From NCBI RefSeq assembly GCF_020150455.1, contig NZ_CP083740.1:2418001-2482000 (forward strand): 64,000 bases of DNA. The letters run 5' to 3'. Made by a program: the position numbers and the translations under genes. This DNA comes from Bremerella sp. TYQ1. Its GTDB lineage: Bacteria; Planctomycetota; Planctomycetia; Pirellulales; Pirellulaceae. Below are positions 1 to 7,492 of this stretch, piece by piece (position 1 is the first letter of the stretch; each line of letters begins with the position of its first letter). The notes below the pieces were generated by a model. The model was not told where the DNA came from, did no database searches, and saw nothing but the letters and a program-made list of their open reading frames with translations.

Positions 1-1
1 T

Positions 2-619
2 GGGATGCCAAACATCGAGCATCTTTCCGTGGCAAAATCGTCTCTCGAAGATGCTCCCTGCCCTATGCAAAACTCGGCCTTGAAACTTCGAATGCTCGAT
101 GTAAACCACACCGACGCCGGCGACCAGTTTTTGGCTTCGCTCGAATTCTTCCCATCGTTGGAAGAACTCGATCTGTCTGACACAAGCGTAACCGACGAAG
201 GGATTGCCCAAATTAAGTCGCTGAAGTCGCTCCAAACCCTTCGCTTGAACAACACGAACGTTACAAGCACCGGAATTGCCGCGATCGCCTCGCTTCCTAG
301 TCTTCGCGAGATCCACTTGCACGGAACCAAGCTGAACTCTGATTCGTTGGATCACCTCGTCGGTGTTAAGTCGCTGGAATGGATTGATCTGAGCAACACG
401 AACGTTAGCGGCGAAAAGCTCTTGAAATTAGCGGACCTGCCCAACCTGCGTGGCATTGCACTGTTCAACACACCTATCAGCAGCAGCGATCTTCCTTACC
501 TGCGCAAATTGTCCCACGTCGACGAGGTGTACGTGGACGGCAGCCAACTGTCGATTGCGGAACAGCAGCAACTTCGAGAATTTTACGCGACCGCAAAGTC
601 TTCGAGATTATCGCGTTAG
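2..619 (+). CDS. Leucine-rich repeat protein, 5' end outside the window
   Basis: This is the C-terminal part of a leucine-rich repeat protein. At least five repeats of about 24 residues are visible, each built on the pattern LxxLxLxxTxV followed by a short helix, for example LEELDLSDTSVTDEGI and LQTLRLNNTNVTSTGI. This is the Thr-containing bacterial repeat common in planctomycete genomes. The first ATG in the window (position 5) already lies inside a repeat-like segment (PNIEHLSV), so the gene very probably begins upstream and is only partial here. No enzyme domain, membrane segment or anchor is visible in the part present, and the last 25 residues leave the repeat pattern. LRR proteins usually bind other proteins; no partner can be named from this sequence. 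The 247 bases that follow hold no gene. Confidence 0.75.
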   Translation, partial: GMPNIEHLSVAKSSLEDAPCPMQNSALKLRMLDVNHTDAGDQFLASLEFFPSLEELDLSDTSVTDEGIAQIKSLKSLQTLRLNNTNVTSTGIAAIASLPSLREIHLHGTKLNSDSLDHLVGVKSLEWIDLSNTNVSGEKLLKLADLPNLRGIALFNTPISSSDLPYLRKLSHVDEVYVDGSQLSIAEQQQLREFYATAKSSRLSR

Positions 620-780
620 CCGCTTCGCGTTGGCGAGACAAAGCGAATAATCGGCATAACATACGATTCAACCGATTCTGCCAATAGTGTGCTAACCGCT
701 GGAACACCGCACACTTCCGCAGAGGGGATCTGTCGGCATATATTTCGTGCGAAAACCCCGACGCTGGCAAAGTCGTCTTC

Positions 781-786
781 TATAAT
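781..786 (+). promoter_or_regulatory. Candidate -10 box (TATAAT)
   Basis: A perfect TATAAT lies 81 bases upstream of the ATG of the large membrane protein at 867, inside the 247-base gap after the LRR gene. No good -35 hexamer is present at 16-18 bases, so this is a weak promoter call based on one box and its position. Confidence 0.25.
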
Positions 787-866
787 AGGGAGTCTCCCAC
801 TTTTCATCCCAAACGCGCGTTTCCCTTGGAAAATCAACGCGTTTCCGGCAATCGCCGAGAGAATTC

Positions 867-3800
867 ATGTCGACTGACGCATCCAGCAATCTGACGACCA
901 CTAAGCCTTCTACAAAAGTAGCGGTCGGTCCCGACTTCATTCGCAACAAGATCAACCGGACACGGCGAAATGTGAAGCTCGCCGAGCTCGCAGCAGGGCT
1001 TCTTCTTTTTGCTGCGGGGTCGCTCCTATTTCTTTTGATTCTGGCTGTTGTCGATCATTGGATTGTAGGCCTAAGCTTCACGGCTCGTTTGATTGCATTT
1101 TTGGTATACGTGGCCGCAGCAGCAGGCTTCCTATGGGTCTATGTTGCTCCCCTGCTCTTCAACTCGATCAACCCGCTGTACGCAGCCAAGATGATCGAGC
1201 AAGGACAGCCAACTCTAAAGAATAGCCTGCTCAACTTCTTGTTCCTTAGCCAGAACCAACAAGGCACACGCAAAGCTGTCTTGGATGCCGTTCAAACGCA
1301 AGCGGCTTCGGACATTTCGTCGCTCTCGCTAGAACATCTCGTCGACTATTCCAAGGCAATCCGTATCGGATACGTCCTCGCAGGTCTCGCGGTACTTTTT
1401 GGATTGTATACGGTCTTATCCCCCAAAGACCCATTACAAACGGCAGCACGAATTGCGATGCCGTGGAATGACATTGCGCGTCCTTCCCGCGTCAAAATCA
1501 TCGACGTTCAGCCCGGCGATGCGCAGATCTACCAGGGCGAGGAAATCGACGTGATCGTCAAGTTACATGACGTGACCGATGACGATCGACTGGAAGTGAT
1601 CTACTCGACCAAAGATGGCCAGCTGACTGACCAAGCCATTCCGCTGGAACTTAGCGAAGATGGCTTTAATTATGTGGCCAAGCTACGTCCTTCCGAGTCT
1701 GGCATCCAACAAGATTTGACCTACCGAGTCGAAGCCGGGGATGCCGCTACGCGTGACTTCGAAGTGACCACGTTGGAAGCTCCATCAATTGACGTCACAT
1801 CTTTGCGGTACGAGTTCCCAGCCTACACCGGCGAGTCCCCCTGGCAGCAAGATGGTGACGGGCATATCCGCGCCCTTGAGGGCAGCATGGTCACGATTCG
1901 CGCGAAGAGTAACCGGCCCATTCAAAAGGCATACCTCGAATTCGATCCCATCGAAGATTCTCCGGTCGTTTCCCTGAATACACTTCCGATGAAAGTCGAT
2001 TCCGAAGAGTCGACAATCGCGTCGGTACGATTCCCCTTGGAATTGAACGATGCCGGATCGGCAGGCAAGTTTCGTTCGTACCAAATTCGATTCCGTACCG
2101 AAGATGGTGTGCTCAATCCTCATCCGGTTCTGTACCACATTGACGTCGTCCGAGATCTTCCGCCGGAAATTGAATTCATCGAACCAACGGCATCGGAGCT
2201 AGACCTCCCGATTAACCAAAGCTTGGCGGTTCGCTTGCGAGCCATCGATCCCGACTACGGCATTCGTCAAATTCGTGTCACCGGCACAGTCTCGCGCGAT
2301 GCGGCATTGAATGGGAAAGCCATTTTTAATGAGTCAATCCTCAAGCAGCCGAAGTCGGGACAAGTCATTCAGGCTTGGAATTTTCTACCCAAGGACCATC
2401 GGCTGAATGTGGGGGATGTCGTCAAACTGACCGGGATTGCAGAAGACACCCGTACCGATTTCGCTGGCAACCTGAAACCCAATCTCGCAGAGACACGCCC
2501 TCGCACGATCCGCATTATTGAAGCGGTCGAAGGCCAGCCAGCCGACAATTCCTCGGAAGGTGGCTCCGAAAGTGAAGAAGAAATGCAGTCGGAAGAGCAG
2601 AACGATTCGGGCGAATCTGGTGAACAAGGTGGTGATTCGGGAGAAGGCTCGGAAGACGGTGAGTCTGGCGACATGTCCGATGGCGACAAAGGAGAAGAAG
2701 GTGAGCAAGGCGAAGGTGGCTCAGACGGAGATTCCGGCGAAGAGGGCATGAAAGGCCAATCCGATAATCCGCAGGAAGGCGAAAACTCTGGCGAGTCGGA
2801 ACAGTCGCAAGATGGTCAGGGGAGCGGCAGTTCTTCGCAGAAGCAGGAAGGCGATCAAAACCAAGATCCGCAGCCAGGTGAAGGATCAGAGTCGAAAGAT
2901 GGCGATCAGTCTGGCCAACCCCAGATGGGCGATCCACAGCCAGGGGAAGGTGGCCAAGGCGAATCTCAGCAAGAGGGGGGCGATCAGCAGTCGCAATCAC
3001 AAAGCAGTGGCGGCACCGGCGGTGAAGCTTCTGAGGCCTCTGATGATCAACAACGCGAACAGAACCAATCGGAGTCTTCCGGGAACCCCAGCGGAAAAGG
3101 GACCGGTAAGGCTGGCGATCCGAATCAAAGCGGCGAGCTTCAAGAAGGTGACTCTTCGACACAACCAAACGAAAATTCAACCGTAGAAAAGCAAGACGAT
3201 CCTATCGCGTCGGATGGTTCTCAAGATGGCGATGCCTTCGAGAAAATCCAGGAATACCTGAACGATAAAGAACAGCAGCAAGGAAAACCGTCTTCCCCAG
3301 AAAATGGCGATGCGAATGCCCAGCAAAAATCGGGAGATGGGCAATCGACCGGCGAATCGCAACCATCTCAAGAGGGTATGTCGGACGGCTCCGGAGGAAA
3401 TGAGGAACAAGAAAATTCCAATCAAGATGGCCAGTCAAAACAAGGGTCAGGAAATCAAGGGCAAGCAGGACAAGAGGACTCGAACGGCCAAAAAGATGGT
3501 ACGCAGCCTGAAGAAGGAAGTAACGGCGACGGAATGACGCCAGAGGAGTCGGCTGGCGGCGAGAACGCTTCTGGTACCGAAAAGCAGGAAGGCCAACCAG
3601 GAACGAAAGATAATAACGAAGGCAAAACCGGACAACGAAATACCCGAAACAACGAAGAAGGCGCCGGCGAAAACAAAGGTGGAGCAGTTCAAGAAGATAA
3701 CGAGATGAACCCCTCGCAAGATTCCGAACGCTCCGGCGACAACGGGATGGGCGACAACACCAGTTCCGGTGCTGGAAGCAAGGGGAACGAAAGGGAATCC

Positions 3801-4715
3801 GGAAGTCCCGAGTCAAGCGAGAAAGCGAACGAGCAAGACTCCAATAACATGAAGCCCGAGGACCGTAACTCGGAAGGCGAAGGGGACCAACCGAAGTCTC
3901 CTTCCAACAGCGATAAACAGTCTGACGGTAAAGGAGAAACTCGCGGCGACCAAAGTGGTGACGGCGGTTCCGGCGGTGGGCAATCAGCCAAGCAAGCTGG
4001 AAACGACAGCGCCGGCAGCACCAGTGCAGCTGACGAAGGAGCCGGTGCGGCCAACCAGCAAGGCGAAGGAGAAACAGGCCAAGAAGGAGGCGAAGGCCCC
4101 CAAAGCGAAGAGTCGACAGGATCGACCAGCGACCAAATGGGAGAAGGCTCTAGCACAACCAACTCTCCCGCAGGCCAGCAAGCCGGCATGGAAGGCGCGG
4201 AATCGGAGCAAGGGCCACAAGATTCACAGCAAAAACAATCCGATCCGCAACAGTCAGGGCGTGGCCCCGGAAATTCAGCCATTCCTCAAGGGGGCGGATT
4301 GGAAGGAAACAACACGCCGCAGAATTATGATGGCCCTCGCGTTGAGCCTGGCGAGGATGCCGCGAATCTTGAATATGCCAAAAAAGCAACTGATATGGTG
4401 CTGGACGAATTAGAACATCAAGCCACGCCAGACCAGGAGTTGCTCGACAAGCTGGGATGGAGCAAAGAAGAGTTCGCTCGCTTCGTCCAACGCTGGCAGC
4501 AAATGAAACAGGCTGCTGACTCAGAAGATTCCGCCGCAACGCAAGAGTTAAACGACGCACTAAGAAGTCTTGGGCTGTCTCAAGGCAATGATACAACACG
4601 CCGCGTCGAGGCTCGCCAAACGACCTCTGGTGGCACGCGAGATGCCCAGCGTAGTAGTCCGCCACCCTCGTTCATGGAACAGTATCGCGCCTATCTTAAG
4701 GGGGCTTCTCAATAA
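867..4715 (+). CDS. Large membrane-anchored protein with a long disordered Ser/Gly/Glu/Gln tract (DUF4175-like)
   Basis: A 1282-residue protein in three parts. Residues about 1-190 hold three predicted membrane segments (near 45-66, 72-95 and 168-186). Residues about 200-550 are a periplasmic-type region of beta-rich modules (VKIIDVQPGDAQIYQGEEID and similar), which matches the layout of DUF4175-type planctomycete proteins. Residues about 552-1155 are an extreme low-complexity tract dominated by S, G, E, Q, D and N with almost no hydrophobic residues. A folded helical end (about 1160-1282) contains LGWSKEEFARFVQRWQQM. The tract stays open for roughly 1.8 kb, and its varied codons argue against simple DNA slippage. 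The family name is a judgement from layout. A role in the cell envelope is inference, and no catalytic motif was seen. nadB follows 109 bases downstream. Confidence 0.7.
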   Translation: MSTDASSNLTTTKPSTKVAVGPDFIRNKINRTRRNVKLAELAAGLLLFAAGSLLFLLILAVVDHWIVGLSFTARLIAFLVYVAAAAGFLWVYVAPLLFNSINPLYAAKMIEQGQPTLKNSLLNFLFLSQNQQGTRKAVLDAVQTQAASDISSLSLEHLVDYSKAIRIGYVLAGLAVLFGLYTVLSPKDPLQTAARIAMPWNDIARPSRVKIIDVQPGDAQIYQGEEIDVIVKLHDVTDDDRLEVIYSTKDGQLTDQAIPLELSEDGFNYVAKLRPSESGIQQDLTYRVEAGDAATRDFEVTTLEAPSIDVTSLRYEFPAYTGESPWQQDGDGHIRALEGSMVTIRAKSNRPIQKAYLEFDPIEDSPVVSLNTLPMKVDSEESTIASVRFPLELNDAGSAGKFRSYQIRFRTEDGVLNPHPVLYHIDVVRDLPPEIEFIEPTASELDLPINQSLAVRLRAIDPDYGIRQIRVTGTVSRDAALNGKAIFNESILKQPKSGQVIQAWNFLPKDHRLNVGDVVKLTGIAEDTRTDFAGNLKPNLAETRPRTIRIIEAVEGQPADNSSEGGSESEEEMQSEEQNDSGESGEQGGDSGEGSEDGESGDMSDGDKGEEGEQGEGGSDGDSGEEGMKGQSDNPQEGENSGESEQSQDGQGSGSSSQKQEGDQNQDPQPGEGSESKDGDQSGQPQMGDPQPGEGGQGESQQEGGDQQSQSQSSGGTGGEASEASDDQQREQNQSESSGNPSGKGTGKAGDPNQSGELQEGDSSTQPNENSTVEKQDDPIASDGSQDGDAFEKIQEYLNDKEQQQGKPSSPENGDANAQQKSGDGQSTGESQPSQEGMSDGSGGNEEQENSNQDGQSKQGSGNQGQAGQEDSNGQKDGTQPEEGSNGDGMTPEESAGGENASGTEKQEGQPGTKDNNEGKTGQRNTRNNEEGAGENKGGAVQEDNEMNPSQDSERSGDNGMGDNTSSGAGSKGNERESGSPESSEKANEQDSNNMKPEDRNSEGEGDQPKSPSNSDKQSDGKGETRGDQSGDGGSGGGQSAKQAGNDSAGSTSAADEGAGAANQQGEGETGQEGGEGPQSEESTGSTSDQMGEGSSTTNSPAGQQAGMEGAESEQGPQDSQQKQSDPQQSGRGPGNSAIPQGGGLEGNNTPQNYDGPRVEPGEDAANLEYAKKATDMVLDELEHQATPDQELLDKLGWSKEEFARFVQRWQQMKQAADSEDSAATQELNDALRSLGLSQGNDTTRRVEARQTTSGGTRDAQRSSPPPSFMEQYRAYLKGASQ

Positions 4716-4851
4716 AGGCTCTGTTAAGGCAAAATAAGAGATTCCCCTGACTTTCACCTAGCCGCGCATATTTCGCAGGGAATTTGGCTGACCGCTACCC
4801 CAAGCCAGTCATCACTTTCCTGTCATGCACGATACAAACGTCATCAGGCGC

Positions 4852-6462
4852 ATGGCACCGCACGTCCCTCGATACCTCGTTCCGTTTCATCCCAAAAGCG
4901 TCTCGCACTATTTCACCGACGTTCTCATCATCGGTGGAGGGATTGCCGGACTTCGAGCTGCTCTAGAGATCGATCCCAAGCTCTCAGCTTTGATTCTCTC
5001 CAAAGAGCAAATTCAGGAATCCAACAGCAATTATGCGCAAGGCGGTATCGCGGGGGTCCTGGACGATGAAGATCGCTTTGAAGACCATGCCGCCGATACG
5101 ATCGTAGCTGGCGGAAGTTTGTGCGATAAAAATGTTGTCGACTTGGTAGTGCATGAAGGTCCCGAGTGTATTCGTGAGCTGATCCGCTGGGGTACCGAGT
5201 TTGATCGAATCGATGGTCGGTTGGCTCTGACCCGGGAAGGTGGGCATGGCCGAGATCGTATCGTTCATGCATTGGGCGATGCGACCGGCAAAGAAGTGAT
5301 TCGGTCAGTGGTCGAAATGGTTCGATCTCGCGCCAATATCCAAATTTGGCAAAACGAGTTCACCCAAGACTTGATCACCCATGAAGGTGTTTGTCGCGGA
5401 GCGTTGGCCTCGGATGAAAAGCATGGCCGAACGCTCATTTGGGCCAAACAAACGATCCTGGCTTCCGGCGGCGTCGGTCAAATCTATCGTGAATCAACCA
5501 ACCCAGGCGTCGCCACAGGAGATGGCATTGCGATGGCCCTTAGAGCCGGAGCACAAACCCGCGACATGGAATTCATGCAGTTCCATCCGACGGTGCTATA
5601 CATTGCAGGTAGTAGCCGCAGCCTAATCACCGAAGCAGTCCGAGGCGAAGGTGGTCATCTGGTCGACCGAAATGGCCATCGGTTCATGAAGGACTATGAC
5701 CCACGCGGAGAACTCGCCCCACGCGATGTCGTTTCTCAGGCCATCGTCTCGCAAATGGAGCTCACCAAGCATCCGAACGTCTATTTAAAGTTAGATCATC
5801 TGGACGCCGACTTTGTGCGTGGCCGCTTCCCAAGCATTTATGCCGGGTGCAAGAAATTCGGAATCGACATTACCACCGATCGTATCCCTGTTCGTCCAGG
5901 CGCACACTATATGATCGGAGGAATCTCCGTCGACACAAACGGCCAGACTTCCATACCCAATTTGTGGGCTGCCGGCGAAGTAACGAGCAGTGGCCTCCAC
6001 GGCGCAAACCGTTTGGCATCGAACAGTTTGCTGGAAGGACTCGTATACGGTAAGAGGACCGGTAGCAATGCGTCCCAACGGGCCCTTGCAACGCCCGATC
6101 GTTTTGAAGCGGTCAACCTGACCCAATCCGTTGCTCCTCCCAGCGAACCACTCGACTTGAGTGACATTCGAAACTCGCTGAAAAGCCTCATGTGGCGAAA
6201 TGTCGGCGTGCGACGTGATGCCCGAGGGTTGGAGGATGCCATCGAAACGATCGAAGCATGGTGCCGATACGTCCTCCCGCAGCAGTTCGACCACCCAAGC
6301 GGATGGGAACTGCAAAACATGTTGGTCGTCGCCCAGGTAATGGCCCGAGCAGCCTACCTGAGACAGGAATCGCGCGGCGTTCACTTGCGAATGGACTTCC
6401 CTCAAACCGACGACGCAAACTGGAATCACCACCTTCCGCTACGGTTGTCAGATCTTCCGTAG
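4852..6462 (+). CDS. nadB: L-aspartate oxidase
   Basis: Oxidises L-aspartate to iminoaspartate with FAD, the first step of de novo NAD synthesis; quinolinate synthase (NadA) would use the product. Sequence support: an N-terminal dinucleotide fold IIGGGIAGLRAALE; the family signature SNYAQGGIAG; the catalytic-loop region REGGHGRDRIVHA; HYMIGGISVDTNGQ; and GLHGANRLASNSLLEGLVYG, typical of the aspartate oxidase/fumarate reductase flavoprotein family. The C-terminal helical domain is present and the length (about 536 residues) is normal. An ATG at 4825 is in frame and would add nine residues. The ATG at 4852 is preferred because it begins closer to the conserved N-terminus, but neither has a clear ribosome site. 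No nadA or nadC is in the window. Identity is secure; the start is uncertain. Confidence 0.92.
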   Translation: MAPHVPRYLVPFHPKSVSHYFTDVLIIGGGIAGLRAALEIDPKLSALILSKEQIQESNSNYAQGGIAGVLDDEDRFEDHAADTIVAGGSLCDKNVVDLVVHEGPECIRELIRWGTEFDRIDGRLALTREGGHGRDRIVHALGDATGKEVIRSVVEMVRSRANIQIWQNEFTQDLITHEGVCRGALASDEKHGRTLIWAKQTILASGGVGQIYRESTNPGVATGDGIAMALRAGAQTRDMEFMQFHPTVLYIAGSSRSLITEAVRGEGGHLVDRNGHRFMKDYDPRGELAPRDVVSQAIVSQMELTKHPNVYLKLDHLDADFVRGRFPSIYAGCKKFGIDITTDRIPVRPGAHYMIGGISVDTNGQTSIPNLWAAGEVTSSGLHGANRLASNSLLEGLVYGKRTGSNASQRALATPDRFEAVNLTQSVAPPSEPLDLSDIRNSLKSLMWRNVGVRRDARGLEDAIETIEAWCRYVLPQQFDHPSGWELQNMLVVAQVMARAAYLRQESRGVHLRMDFPQTDDANWNHHLPLRLSDLP

Positions 6463-6643
6463 CGACTTTTCAACAAATCCTACCTGGATGACTTTGAATT
6501 TCGGCAAGTCTTAACCAGTCCGGAGTTTGTGTCATCCTGTGCTTGCGTTACACTACGTGTTTTAACTTACGTTAACGCAGCGGCTCATCTCATCCTCGGG
6601 CCCCTGCCCTGTACCTTCGGACAGCCAGAGAAAACGAACTGCT

Positions 6644-7426
6644 ATGGTTGATCACAATTCCGATCTTCCGATGATCGAGGCCGATCGGCTTTCCAAGTTC
6701 TACGGAATCTTCGCCGCTTCTCGAGAAATCAGTTTTAAAGTCCATCGCGGCGAAGTGGTCGCGTTTCTCGGCCCAAACGGCGCCGGCAAAAGCACGACGA
6801 TGAAACTGCTGACGGGATACCTTTCCCCGAGCGAAGGGGTTGCTCGCATCGCCGGATACAACATGGCGACGCAGCGGTTGCAAGGATCGTCTGTCCTTGG
6901 CTATCTGCCAGAAAATGGCCCGCTTTATCCCGATGCGACTCCGCATAGCTTGCTTTGGTTCATCGGCGAAGCTCGCGGTATGAGCCCCGATAAACGTACT
7001 GAACGCATCGATGCGGTGGTCGATTTGTGTAATCTCCATACAGTCTTACACAAACCGATCTCAAAACTTTCCAAGGGGTACAAACAGCGTGTTGGAATGG
7101 CTCAGGCCATTTTGCACGAGCCAGAAGTGCTTATCCTGGACGAACCAACTTCAGGCCTCGATCCCAATCAAATCCGCGGAGTGCGCGACATGATTCGTCG
7201 GTTGGGCCAAGAGAAGACAATCTTGCTTTCCACCCACATTTTTCAGGAAGTCGACGCGTTGGCGACACGTGCCATCGTGATCAACGAAGGCCGCCTGATT
7301 TATGATGGCAAAGTCGACGCGATGAAACAGCCCGGCGAGTCTCTGGATGATGCGTTCTATCGCATGACCAAAGGCGTGAATGCTTTAACGACGCCGGATG
7401 GTGAAGAACCCGCTCCGGCCAACTAG
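6644..7426 (+). CDS. ABC transporter ATP-binding protein, GldA-like
   Basis: A 260-residue ATPase with Walker A GPNGAGKST (about residues 43-51), signature LSKGYKQRVGMAQA, Walker B VLILDEPTSGLDP and the switch His in LLSTHIFQEV. It belongs to the ABC-2 ATPase group that includes GldA of the Bacteroidetes gliding system. It stands 66 bases before a permease gene fused to a GldG-like domain and then a DUF4340 gene, the arrangement widely seen in planctomycetes and other non-gliding bacteria. It should power the membrane partner encoded next. The substrate is unknown, and the Gld name reflects homology only; no gliding machinery is seen here. Confidence 0.88.
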   Translation: MVDHNSDLPMIEADRLSKFYGIFAASREISFKVHRGEVVAFLGPNGAGKSTTMKLLTGYLSPSEGVARIAGYNMATQRLQGSSVLGYLPENGPLYPDATPHSLLWFIGEARGMSPDKRTERIDAVVDLCNLHTVLHKPISKLSKGYKQRVGMAQAILHEPEVLILDEPTSGLDPNQIRGVRDMIRRLGQEKTILLSTHIFQEVDALATRAIVINEGRLIYDGKVDAMKQPGESLDDAFYRMTKGVNALTTPDGEEPAPAN

Positions 7427-7492
7427 GCACCGCTGCTCGACGATTTCCTGATCGAATATTCCTAACTTTCGCAGACAACACGGTAACGCAAC

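Noticed and set aside
2520..4330. Possible tandem DNA repeat or CRISPR-like array
   Set aside because: The region is low-complexity protein with non-identical codons and no regular spacer structure.
4825..4851. Nine-residue longer NadB start
   Set aside because: No ribosome site and not needed for the conserved domain; left as an alternative.
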